Below, piece after piece: positions 43,253-51,430 of a stretch of DNA of 64,000 nt. The notes under the pieces were generated by a model. It was not told the DNA's origin. It did no database searches and worked only from the letters and a program-made list of their open reading frames with translations. Every line of letters starts with the position of its first letter. Position 1 is the first letter of the stretch. The stretch is from NCBI RefSeq assembly GCF_012927105.1, contig NZ_JABBFV010000022.1, forward strand, positions 1 to 64,000, given 5' to 3'. This DNA comes from Sphingobium psychrophilum (GTDB lineage Bacteria > Pseudomonadota > Alphaproteobacteria > Sphingomonadales > Sphingomonadaceae). The position numbers and the translations under genes were made by a program.

Positions 43253-45369
43253 TGGGTCTTCCTGCTTTCCCGATGCGTGATGACACCGACAGCAACGGCG
43301 AAGGGTTCAGCGCTCGCCTGTCCGCCGCCGCGCAACGCTGCTGGCTGGTGCTTCGCCGCCACCGCGTCATTCTGTTCGTCACCATGGCGCTCTGCCTGCT
43401 GGCCGGCGCGTTCTTCATCCTGACATCGACGCCTGATTATCGCGCCACCGCCTCGGTGGAGGTGGAGGATGTGCCTGCCGGAGCGGCCGGTTCTGCCGCT
43501 GCCCAGCGCTCGGGCTCGGCCAACGACACCGAAACGCTGATGCAGACCGAATTGGAGGTTTTGCGCAGCCGGGCGCTGGCGGAGGATGTTGCGCGGGATC
43601 TGTCGCTGGTCGGCACGCCGACCTTCTTCAGCGGCATGGACGAAGTCCGCCCGCCAGAGGGCGTCGGCACATTGTCGCAGCGCCAAGTGGAGCAGGACAT
43701 GGTCGTGCGGCTGCTGCGCGACAATCTGGAGGTCGAACTGCCCGGCAAGTCGCGGGTGCTGCGCATCAGCTTCGTCAGCGCCGATCCGGTGCTCTCGGCG
43801 CGCGTGGCCAACAGCTATGCCGACAGCCTGATCCGCGCCGATTTGAAGCGCGGCTTCGAATCCGGGGTGCAGGCGCGCCGCTTCCTGCTGGGCGAACTGG
43901 ACGGCGCGCGCAACGATCTGGCGCGAGCCGAGCGGGACATGGCCGTCTATGCCGCGCGCACCGGCACACCGGCCCAGCCAGGAGAAGAGAGCAAGCCCGT
44001 CAAACCTGCCGCCCCCGACGGATCGGTGGCGACACGATTGACGCAACTCAACGCCTTCCGCGCGCAGGCCGCGGCCGATCGTATCACGGCCCAGAAACGC
44101 TGGGAAAGCGCGCGGCGCGCCAATGCCGACACGCTGCCCGAAGTGCTGGGCAACGGCGCGATGCAGCAGATCATGGCAGATCGGGCACAGGCTCGCGCGG
44201 CGGTGGCCGAGGAACGGCAGTTCCGCAAGGACGCGCATCCCGAAATGCGGGAAGCACGGGCGAAGCTGGCGGCGCTGGACGAGCAGGCCGATTCGATGGC
44301 CAACACGATCCGTGCGTCGCTACGCGAGCAATATATCGTTGCGGTGCGCGGCGAGGATCAGATCGCCAGGGAAATCGCGCAGCTCGAACAACAGGCCCAG
44401 GTGGAGCAAGGCCGCGATGTCCAGATGGGCATCATGGAACGCTCGGTCGATACCTACAGGATGCTGCACGACAGCCTGCTGCAGCGCTATCGCGACATGG
44501 CGTCGCAGGCGGGTTTCCAGGCTGGCCGCATCCAGCCGCTCGATCGCGCGGCGGTGCCGACGCGGCCCTTTTCGCCTCGGATCGGCGTGACCTTGCTGCT
44601 GGCGTCGCTCGGTGGGCTGGCGCTGGGTCTGCTGCTGGTGGCGGCGCGGCATATGTTCGACGACGCCGTGACCTCCGCCGATACGCTGGCGGAACGAGTC
44701 GGACTGCCTTTGCTCGGCGCGGTGCCGGTTACCGGCGACAATCCTCAGCCGCCCGACATCTTCACCCCGATCGCCGCGTCGCTGCTGCTGGCGTCGGCCG
44801 AAGGCCTGCCAAAATCTATCCTGGTGACCAGCGCGCAGGAAGGGGAGGGCAAGTCGCTCACCCTGCACGCGCTGGCGCTGGCGCTGGCGGGTTTGGGCAA
44901 GTCGGTGCTGGTGGTCGATGGCGACATGCGTCGGCCGGTGCAGCATCGCCTCTTCCGCCTGTCGCCCACGCGCGGCATCAGCGAAGTTCTGACCGGTCAG
45001 GCTACGGCGCAGGATGTGATCGTGGACACCGGCGTTACCGGCGTGGCGCTGCTGCCCTGCGGCACGCTGCCGCCCAATCCGTCGGAACTGCTGTCGACCC
45101 CGGCGCTGGACGGGCTGCTCGCTGGCGTGCGCGACCGCTACGATACGGTGCTGATCGATGCGCCCCCGATCTTGGGGATCGCCGACGCGCCCCTGCTGGC
45201 GGCCAAGGCGCAAGCCAGTCTGCTGGTGGTCGAATGGGGCCGCAACCATCATGGCGGCCTGCGCGCGGCGGTCGAACGGCTGCGACGCAGCGGCGGCGCG
45301 ATCGTCGGCGCCATCCTGACCAAACAGCAAGGCCGGGCGATGGACTACGACTATCACCGCGGCGGGTGA
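43252..45369 (+). CDS. Polysaccharide co-polymerase with tyrosine-kinase-type ATPase (Wzc/GumC-like)
   Basis: The 705-residue product fuses a Wzz-type co-polymerase to a BY-kinase domain. The first membrane helix is at about 38-58, a long periplasmic coiled-coil region follows, then a second helix (VTLLLASLGGLALGLLLVAA) and the kinase. This has Walker A SAQEGEGKS, the A' motif VLVVDGDMRRP and Walker B TVLIDAPPILG. The C-terminus (MDYDYHRGG) has only two tyrosines, fewer than in Wzc, so autophosphorylation control may be minimal. It is paired with the OPX gene upstream. A bidirectional terminator follows. Confidence 0.9.
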   Translation: MGLPAFPMRDDTDSNGEGFSARLSAAAQRCWLVLRRHRVILFVTMALCLLAGAFFILTSTPDYRATASVEVEDVPAGAAGSAAAQRSGSANDTETLMQTELEVLRSRALAEDVARDLSLVGTPTFFSGMDEVRPPEGVGTLSQRQVEQDMVVRLLRDNLEVELPGKSRVLRISFVSADPVLSARVANSYADSLIRADLKRGFESGVQARRFLLGELDGARNDLARAERDMAVYAARTGTPAQPGEESKPVKPAAPDGSVATRLTQLNAFRAQAAADRITAQKRWESARRANADTLPEVLGNGAMQQIMADRAQARAAVAEERQFRKDAHPEMREARAKLAALDEQADSMANTIRASLREQYIVAVRGEDQIAREIAQLEQQAQVEQGRDVQMGIMERSVDTYRMLHDSLLQRYRDMASQAGFQAGRIQPLDRAAVPTRPFSPRIGVTLLLASLGGLALGLLLVAARHMFDDAVTSADTLAERVGLPLLGAVPVTGDNPQPPDIFTPIAASLLLASAEGLPKSILVTSAQEGEGKSLTLHALALALAGLGKSVLVVDGDMRRPVQHRLFRLSPTRGISEVLTGQATAQDVIVDTGVTGVALLPCGTLPPNPSELLSTPALDGLLAGVRDRYDTVLIDAPPILGIADAPLLAAKAQASLLVVEWGRNHHGGLRAAVERLRRSGGAIVGAILTKQQGRAMDYDYHRGG

Positions 45370-45385
45370 TGACCACTCTCAAAAT

Positions 45386-45415
45386 CCGTTCGGCCTGAGC
45401 CTGTCGAAGTCCCTT
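45386..45415. repeat. Half-copy of a dispersed intergenic repeat
   Basis: ccgttcggcctgagcctgtc followed by gaagtccctt resembles one arm of a REP-like repeat common between sphingomonad genes. The second arm is not seen. Assignment is from memory of the family. Confidence 0.35.
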
Positions 45416-45427
45416 ACTGCCTTACAA

Positions 45428-45465
45428 TGAAAACAGCGCCATCCCATAGGGAGGCGCTGTTTTCA
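45428..45465. terminator. Bidirectional terminator between the wzc-like gene and purQ
   Basis: A perfect 13-bp stem (tgaaaacagcgcc at 45428-45440, ggcgctgttttca at 45453-45465) has A-run and T-run flanks in both directions and an inner tccc/ggga pairing. Confidence 0.88.
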
Positions 45466-45488
45466 TGGCACGATCGGTACGGGGCGGC

Positions 45489-46163
45489 TTATGCCCGTGC
45501 CATCAGCCCTTCGACCAGGCCCTGGAACAGCCGCTTGCCATCGGTCGCGCCATGGGCCGGCTCGATCACGCGCTCTGGATGCGGCATCATGCCCAGCACA
45601 TTGCCTGCATCGTTCAGGATGCCGGCAATGTTGCGCGCCGACCCGTTGACGCTTTCCGCATAGCGCAGCGCCACGCGGCCTTCCCCTTCCAACCGGTCGA
45701 GCGTCGCATCGTCGGCGAAATAATTGCCGTCATGATGCGCCACCGGATAGCGGATCGCCTCGCCCGCAGCATAGCGGCTGGTGAAGGCGCTCTGCGCATT
45801 CTCGACCGTCAGGGCGACGTCGCGGCACACGAAATGGCCGCCGGCATTGCGCAGCAGCGCGCCGGGCAGCAGGCCGCTTTCGGTCAGCACCTGGAAACCG
45901 TTGCAGATGCCCAGTACGAACGCTCCGCGCTCCGCGGCCTTAGCCACCGCCTGCATCACCGGCGAACGGGCGGCCATCGCGCCGGACCGCAGATAATCGC
46001 CGTAGGAAAACCCGCCCGGCACGCCGATCAGGTCGATGCCGTCGGGCAGGTCCGTGTCACGATGCCACACCATGGCGGGCTTCTGACCGGTCGCAGCCTC
46101 GAACGCCACCGCCAGGTCGCGGTCGCAATTGCTGCCCGGAAAGACGATGACGGCGCTCTTCAT
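45489..46163 (-). CDS. purQ: Phosphoribosylformylglycinamidine synthase subunit PurQ
   Basis: The 224-residue product is the glutaminase subunit of FGAM synthase (purine synthesis step 4). Seen are [25 protein letters not shown], the nucleophile Cys in GICNGFQVL, and the catalytic His-Glu in [10 protein letters not shown]. It follows purS with a 3-base gap. purL is not in the window. Confidence 0.95.
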   Translation of the reverse strand: MKSAVIVFPGSNCDRDLAVAFEAATGQKPAMVWHRDTDLPDGIDLIGVPGGFSYGDYLRSGAMAARSPVMQAVAKAAERGAFVLGICNGFQVLTESGLLPGALLRNAGGHFVCRDVALTVENAQSAFTSRYAAGEAIRYPVAHHDGNYFADDATLDRLEGEGRVALRYAESVNGSARNIAGILNDAGNVLGMMPHPERVIEPAHGATDGKRLFQGLVEGLMARA

Positions 46164-46166
46164 GGC

Positions 46167-46400
46167 TCAGGCTACCTTTTCGATGCGGTAGTTTTCGATC
46201 ACCGTATTAGCCAGCAGCTTGCGGCACATGGCGTCGATATCCTCGTCGCTGGTGTCGTCGGCCAGGTCCAGTTCAATGAGCTTGCCGGCGCGCACGTCAT
46301 TGACGCCGCCAAAGCCCAGCCCGTCGAGCGCATGGTGGATGGCCCGGCCCTGGGGGTCGAGGACACCGCCCTTGAGAGTGACGAAGATGCGGGCTTTCAT
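46167..46400 (-). CDS. purS: Phosphoribosylformylglycinamidine synthase subunit PurS
   Basis: The 77-residue product is the small bridging subunit of the PurLQS complex: KARIFVTLKGGVLDPQGRAIHHALDGLGF at the start and VIENYRI near the end are typical. The open frame continues to 46493 but the ATG at 46400 is the family start. (Motifs seen in parts: VTLKGGVLDPQGRAIHHAL.). Confidence 0.93.
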   Translation of the reverse strand: MKARIFVTLKGGVLDPQGRAIHHALDGLGFGGVNDVRAGKLIELDLADDTSDEDIDAMCRKLLANTVIENYRIEKVA

Positions 46401-46561
46401 GGGACGCGGACTCCTTGGAATCGACTGGCGCCGCGCGATTCCGCACGGCCGAACTTTGCCGCACCCCCTAAGCGCGGCGCGGCGCGTAGGCAAGCCATTA
46501 TGACTTTGGTAGCGACCATTACGCTACTGTGATTGGATGATTTTGGGGGACGTGCGGGACG

Positions 46562-46711
46562 ATGTCCGGGCTGGCGCTGGCTATGTTTGTCGGGCTGTTC
46601 GCATGGGGACAGCAGATCGTGGGATATGATGATCCACACGGCAAGGTCCAACTCGCGCTGCTCGCAACCTTCAGTTTCGGCCTGCTGATCGGCTATCGCG
46701 CCAATCATTGA
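46562..46711 (+). CDS. Small membrane protein (49 residues), unknown
   Basis: An ATG following gggggacgtgcggg opens a 49-residue frame with two hydrophobic stretches (LALAMFVGLFAWG and LALLATFSFGLLIGY) joined by a short charged loop GYDDPHGKVQ. It lies in the gap between purS and the TauE gene. The helix-loop-helix pattern supports a real small protein. No family recognised. Confidence 0.45.
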   Translation: MSGLALAMFVGLFAWGQQIVGYDDPHGKVQLALLATFSFGLLIGYRANH

Positions 46712-46774
46712 TGGCACCCCCGTGCCGGTAAATCTCCCATTCTCATCCCCGCGCGCATCCCCTAAGCGACGAGG

Positions 46775-47527
46775 ATGAACCCCGATACATTCTATTATGT
46801 CTGCGCCATCATCGCCGTCAGCCTCGCCGGGCTGGCCAAGGGCGGTTTCGCCGGGATCGGCGCGCTCGCCATGCCGGTGCTGGCGCTCGCCGTCGATCCC
46901 GTGCGCGGGGCGGCCATCCTGCTGCCGATCCTGATCCTGCAGGACGTCGTCAGCGTCTGGGTCTATCGCCACAGCTGGGATGGCCACATCCTAAAGGTCA
47001 TGCTGCCGGGCGCGGCGGTCGGAATCGGCCTTGGCTATCTGTTCGCGGCGCAGGTGTCGGAAACGGCGGTGCTGGGCGTACTTGGCGGCATCTCCGTGCT
47101 GTTTGGGTTGCAACGCCTGTGGATCGAGCGAGGCAAGGCCGTGGTGCTGCCGTCGGACTCGCCTGGCTGGGTCGGCTTCCTGTTCGGCATCGGCAGCGGT
47201 TTCACCAGCCATATCGCCCATGCCGGGTCGCCGCCCTTCCAGATGTGGGTGCTGCCCAAGCGGTTGCCCCGCGACATGCTGGTGGGGACCACCGCGCTCG
47301 CCTTTGCCGCGATGAACTGGATGAAACTGCCCGCCTATGCCGCGCTGGGGCAGTTTACCCACGCCAATCTGATGGCGACGGCGATGCTGGCGCCGGTGGC
47401 GATCCTATCGACCTTCGCCGGCGTGGCTCTGGTCCGGCGGGTCGATCCGGCGCGTTTCTACACGCTCATCTACGCGCTGATGGTGCTGCTGGGTATCAAA
47501 CTGATGGCCGACGCGCTGATCGCCTGA
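46775..47527 (+). CDS. TauE/SafE-family membrane permease
   Basis: The 250-residue product has about seven or eight membrane segments, with the two repeated family halves recognisable by SLAGLAKGGFAGIG near the start and GIGSGFTSHIAHAGSPP in the middle. Relatives export sulfite, sulfoacetate or other organic anions. It is the only plus-strand gene between purS and purC, so it is probably transcribed on its own. Confidence 0.87.
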   Translation: MNPDTFYYVCAIIAVSLAGLAKGGFAGIGALAMPVLALAVDPVRGAAILLPILILQDVVSVWVYRHSWDGHILKVMLPGAAVGIGLGYLFAAQVSETAVLGVLGGISVLFGLQRLWIERGKAVVLPSDSPGWVGFLFGIGSGFTSHIAHAGSPPFQMWVLPKRLPRDMLVGTTALAFAAMNWMKLPAYAALGQFTHANLMATAMLAPVAILSTFAGVALVRRVDPARFYTLIYALMVLLGIKLMADALIA

Positions 47528-47533
47528 CACGAA

Positions 47534-47568
47534 AAACCCGACGAAAGCCTGATGCCTTCGCCGGGTTT
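47534..47568. terminator. Terminator between the TauE gene and purC
   Basis: aaacccg and cgggttt form the base of a hairpin whose inner part (cgaaag...cttcg) continues the pairing with one bulge. It lies between two convergent genes and could serve both. Confidence 0.7.
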
Positions 47569-47587
47569 GTTCGTTCAGGGCGAAGGA

Positions 47588-48376
47588 TCAGCCTTCTTCC
47601 TTCTCGCGCTTCTTGCGATGCGTGTCGAGGTCGAGGACGGTGGTGTCCAGTCCTTCGGGCAGCAGGCCAAGACGGCGCGCAACCTCTTGATAGGCTTCGA
47701 CTTCGCCACCCAGATCGCGACGGAAGCGATCCTTGTCCAGCTTCTCGTTGGTCACCATGTCCCAAAGGCGGCAGCCATCCGGGCTGATTTCGTCGGCCAG
47801 GATGACGCGGCTATATTCGCCGTCATAAAGCCGGCCGAATTCCAGCTTGAAATCGACCAGGCGGATGCCGATGCCAGCAAACAGCCCGCACATGAAATCA
47901 TTGATGCGGATCGCCATGTCGGCAATGTCGTGCATCTCGTCCTGCGTCGCCCAGCCGAAGCAGGCGATATGCTCTTCGGAGATCAGCGGGTCGCCGAGCG
48001 CATCGTCCTTGTAGCAATATTCGATCAGCGTGCGCGGCAGCTGCGTGCCTTCCTCGATGCCCAGCTTCTTGCTGAGCGATCCGGCGGCGACGTTGCGCAC
48101 CACGACCTCGATCGGGATGATTTCGACCTGGCGGACCAACTGTTCGCGCATGTTGAGGCGGCGGATGAAGTGGGTCGGGACACCGATCTGGCCGAGCAGG
48201 GTGAAGATATGCTCGGAAATCCGGTTGTTCAGAACGCCCTTGCCGGAAATCGTACCCTTTTTCTGGGCATTGAAGGCCGTGGCGTCATCCTTGAAATATT
48301 GGATGATCGTACCTGGCTCAGGACCTTCGTAAAGGATCTTTGCCTTGCCTTCGTAAATCTGGCGGCGACGGGCCAT
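47588..48376 (-). CDS. purC: Phosphoribosylaminoimidazole-succinocarboxamide synthase
   Basis: The 262-residue product condenses CAIR with aspartate (purine synthesis step 8). It shows [15 protein letters not shown] at the start, [37 protein letters not shown] and [15 protein letters not shown]. Full length. purS and purQ lie downstream in the same direction but are separated by a plus-strand transporter gene. Confidence 0.96.
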   Translation of the reverse strand: MARRRQIYEGKAKILYEGPEPGTIIQYFKDDATAFNAQKKGTISGKGVLNNRISEHIFTLLGQIGVPTHFIRRLNMREQLVRQVEIIPIEVVVRNVAAGSLSKKLGIEEGTQLPRTLIEYCYKDDALGDPLISEEHIACFGWATQDEMHDIADMAIRINDFMCGLFAGIGIRLVDFKLEFGRLYDGEYSRVILADEISPDGCRLWDMVTNEKLDKDRFRRDLGGEVEAYQEVARRLGLLPEGLDTTVLDLDTHRKKREKEEG

Positions 48377-48518
48377 GCGCGTTCCTGACTTGTCTTAGAA
48401 AACACTGCGCCCCGGCAATCGCGAATCGTTGAGGATCAGCGGGTGCCGGGGCTGCTTGGGCCGCCCATAGAGCAAAGTTGAAAGGCGTGCAATTCCATGC
48501 GTTCTCCAAGCGCGCGCA

Positions 48519-49793
48519 TCACGCGCCCTTCATCTTCCGAAACTCGTCGAACAGCCCCAGGAAACGGTCGATATCCGCCTTGCTCAGGAAATAGGGGGTC
48601 GCCAGCCGAAGCTTGCTGGGGTTGCCGCCGCGGATGCGAACCTTATGGTTGGTCCACAGCCAATCCTGCAATTCCATGCGCTGCACCGGCGGGACATTGA
48701 CGGTGGCGATAGCCCCACGCAGCGTCGGGTCAGGGGAGGTCCAGCTTTCCGCCCCGCGCTTCACCATCTCGCCATGGATATAGTCGGCCAACAGGCGATT
48801 GCGCGCCTCGATCCGGTCCATGCCGATGCTGTTGGCCAGACCGATCGCGGCGTTCAGTCCCATCAAGGTGGGGATGCAGGAGGAACCGATCTGCATATAG
48901 CGGTCCGCCTTGCGCGCCGGATCGTCATAGCCGCCGGTCGCGATCGTGCTCCACACCCGGTCCATCACGCTTTCGTCGCGCAAGTAGAGGAAACCCGTTC
49001 CCTTCGTCGCGAACAGCCATTTGTGCATCGATCCGGTGTAAAGATCGCAGCCTATATCGTTGAGATCGACCTTTATCATGCCCGGCGCATGGGCGCCGTC
49101 AAAGGCGGACACGATCCCCTTCGACCGGGCCAGCGCGGCAATCTCCTTGGCCGGCAGAACGACGCCCGTGGCCGTACTGATATGGCTGACGAAGATGATC
49201 CGCGTCTTTGGGGTGATCGCATCGTTGATCCGGTTCAATATTGCCGCCGCATCCTTGGGCGGCTTGGGCATGGCGAATGTCTTTACAACCACGCCATAGC
49301 GGCGGGATCGCAGCAGCCACGGCATTTCGCCCGACCCATGTTCCTCGTCGCTCATCAGCACCTCGTCGCCGGCCTTCATGTCGAAGCCATTAGCGACGTA
49401 GCTGTTCGCCTCGGTGCAGTTGCGCAGGATCGCCATCTGGTCGACCTGCGCGCCCATGAAGTCGGCGAAGGGCTTGCGATAGGCCTCCCACGATCCATAG
49501 CCCCAGATCGGATAATCTTCCGATCCCGCCTGCGTCATCTGCTCGGTCTGCTCGAACCCGTCGAAAATGGCTTTGAGCACCGGGCGGGGGGAGGAGCCGA
49601 CCGTGCCGACATTCAGGTTCACGACATCGGCGGGGATCAGGAATTGCGCGCGCAGCGCCTTCCAATAGGCATCCTCATCCCGGCCATACAGGCCTGCGGC
49701 GGGTAAGGGCACAGCCTTGAGCGCCTGCGCGGCGGCGGGTGAGGCGAGGGAAGCGGCTGTGGCGGAACCTAGGAAACTGCGACGATCGAACAT
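48519..49793 (-). CDS. Tat-exported class V aminotransferase-like PLP enzyme
   Basis: The 424-residue product has a twin-arginine signal (DRRSFLGSATAASLASPAAAQA) and a class V PLP fold like isopenicillin N epimerase or cysteine desulfurase. LNVGTVGSSPRPV is near the N-terminus, HGSGEMPWLLRSRRYG and FVSHISTATGVVLPAKEIAAL in the middle, DGAHAPGMIKVDL binds PLP, and the Schiff-base lysine is probably in TGSMHKWLFATKG. The exported location means it folds with PLP in the cytoplasm first. Substrate unknown. Confidence 0.84.
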   Translation of the reverse strand: MFDRRSFLGSATAASLASPAAAQALKAVPLPAAGLYGRDEDAYWKALRAQFLIPADVVNLNVGTVGSSPRPVLKAIFDGFEQTEQMTQAGSEDYPIWGYGSWEAYRKPFADFMGAQVDQMAILRNCTEANSYVANGFDMKAGDEVLMSDEEHGSGEMPWLLRSRRYGVVVKTFAMPKPPKDAAAILNRINDAITPKTRIIFVSHISTATGVVLPAKEIAALARSKGIVSAFDGAHAPGMIKVDLNDIGCDLYTGSMHKWLFATKGTGFLYLRDESVMDRVWSTIATGGYDDPARKADRYMQIGSSCIPTLMGLNAAIGLANSIGMDRIEARNRLLADYIHGEMVKRGAESWTSPDPTLRGAIATVNVPPVQRMELQDWLWTNHKVRIRGGNPSKLRLATPYFLSKADIDRFLGLFDEFRKMKGA

Positions 49794-49880
49794 GGGCGCC
49801 TTTCCGGGCCGGCATGGCCCACTGACAAGTCTGCCCGATGTTCAACGATGCTCAAGCGGAAATCCGCGCGCTATTGCAAT

Positions 49881-50012
49881 CTACAGCACATCCCCGAACA
49901 TCGCCCACAGCAACGCGGCCCAGGCCACCATGCCTACGGCCGCGATGATGACACCCGATCGGGCGCGCATAGCGGCGATCAGGCCGCGGGGTTCGTCGTC
50001 ATCCTCTGTCAT
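49881..50012 (-). CDS. Small membrane protein (43 residues) behind otsA
   Basis: The frame encodes an acidic head (MTEDDDEPRGLIAAMRARS) and one membrane helix (GVIIAAVGMVAWAALLWAMF). It starts 12 bases after the otsA stop, in the same direction, so it is likely the last gene of the trehalose operon. The overall form (charged head plus one helix) resembles the 46-residue protein next to ugd. Function unknown. Confidence 0.5.
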   Translation of the reverse strand: MTEDDDEPRGLIAAMRARSGVIIAAVGMVAWAALLWAMFGDVL

Positions 50013-50023
50013 CGGCGACAGCG

Positions 50024-51430
50024 TTAACCTGCTGTTGTCTCCGGCTCAACCCGTGCCGTGTCGCGATCGACCGCCATCAATCGTCCGGTGAAGCATTGCC
50101 GCCACCAGCTAATGTCTTGCCCCTCCACACTGTCCATCATCGCGCGCCAGCGCCGTTTGCGCTCATCCAGCGGCATGGCCAGCGCGCGCAGGATCGCGTC
50201 GGACATCTCTTCCGGGCTGTAGGGGTTGATCAGCAGCGCGTCCTTGAGCTGCATCGCCGCCCCGGCGAATCGGGAGAGGATCAGCACGCCAGGATCTTCG
50301 GGGTCTTGGGCCGCGACATATTCCTTCGCCACCAGGTTCATGCCGTCGCGCAATGGCGTCACCAGCCCGATCTTTGCCGCGCGATAGATGCCAGCCAGCT
50401 TGTCGCGCGGATAGCCCTGGTTGACGTAGCGGATCGGGGTCCAGTCGACGTCGCTATATTCGCCGTTGATCCGTCCTGCGAGCGAATCCAATGTCGCGCG
50501 GATCTGCTGGTAGCTTTCTACCTCGCCGCGCGACGGTGGCGCGATCTGGGTCAGCAACAGCTTGCGATGATGTTCGGGATGGTCCTTCAGGAAGCGGGCA
50601 TAGCCGTTGAACCGCTCCTCCAGCCCTTTGCTGTAATCCAGCCGATCGACCCCGACGATCATCGACCGGTCCTGCAACGATGCCCGGACCAGGGTCAGCA
50701 TGTCCTGCGCCTGCTCACTCTCGGCGGCTTCTGCAAACTCCTTGGCATTGATGCCGATCGGGCAGGCGACCGCCTGGATGGTACGATCGCCCACGGTGAC
50801 GAAGTCGCCATCGACGGTCCCGCCCATTTCCCGTTCGACATAATGGCGGAAGGATTCGAGCCATTCCTCGGTATGGAAACCCACGACATCATAGGCAAAC
50901 AGCGTGCTGACCAGCTTGCTGTGATGGGGCAGCGACACCAGCAGCCGGGTCGGCGGCCAAGGAATATGCAGAAAAAAGCCTATCCGATTGTTCAGCCCCT
51001 TGTCGCGCAGCATCTGGCCCAGCGGGATCATATGATAGTCATGGACCCATATGACGTCTTCAGGCTCGATCAGCGGAGCCGCAGTGTCGGCGAAGCGCTT
51101 GTTGACGCGATTATAGCCGCCCTCGAAATCGCGGGCATATTCGGCCAGGTCGATGCGGAAATGAAAGAGCGGCCACAGCGTCTTGTTGGCATAGCCATTA
51201 TAATATTCGTCGACATCCTGTTCTTCCAGGTCGATCGTCGCGGTCTTGACGCCTTCATCCTCGGCAAAGCCGATATGGCCGGTGAAATTGTCGGTGACCT
51301 CGCCCGACCAGCCGACCCAGATGCCCCGGCTTTCGCGCAAGGCTTGCGACAATGCGACGGCGAGGCCTCCCTGATTGCCCGACTTGCTGGGGCGACTGAC
51401 CCGGTTCGATATGACGATAAGGCGGCTCAT
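50024..51430 (-). CDS. otsA: Trehalose-6-phosphate synthase
   Basis: The 468-residue GT20 enzyme joins UDP-glucose and glucose-6-phosphate. Seen are LIVISNRVSRPSKSGNQGG at the start, ALREARGIWVGWSG-like SRGIWVGWSGE, VHDYHMIPLGQMLRDKG, FFLHIPWPP, VDRLDYSKGLEERF, RDGMNLVAKEYVAAQ and VLILSRFAGAA. The chosen ATG overlaps the stop of the GH15 gene (ATGA), so the two are translationally coupled; the frame extends upstream without similarity. Confidence 0.95.
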   Translation of the reverse strand: MSRLIVISNRVSRPSKSGNQGGLAVALSQALRESRGIWVGWSGEVTDNFTGHIGFAEDEGVKTATIDLEEQDVDEYYNGYANKTLWPLFHFRIDLAEYARDFEGGYNRVNKRFADTAAPLIEPEDVIWVHDYHMIPLGQMLRDKGLNNRIGFFLHIPWPPTRLLVSLPHHSKLVSTLFAYDVVGFHTEEWLESFRHYVEREMGGTVDGDFVTVGDRTIQAVACPIGINAKEFAEAAESEQAQDMLTLVRASLQDRSMIVGVDRLDYSKGLEERFNGYARFLKDHPEHHRKLLLTQIAPPSRGEVESYQQIRATLDSLAGRINGEYSDVDWTPIRYVNQGYPRDKLAGIYRAAKIGLVTPLRDGMNLVAKEYVAAQDPEDPGVLILSRFAGAAMQLKDALLINPYSPEEMSDAILRALAMPLDERKRRWRAMMDSVEGQDISWWRQCFTGRLMAVDRDTARVEPETTAG

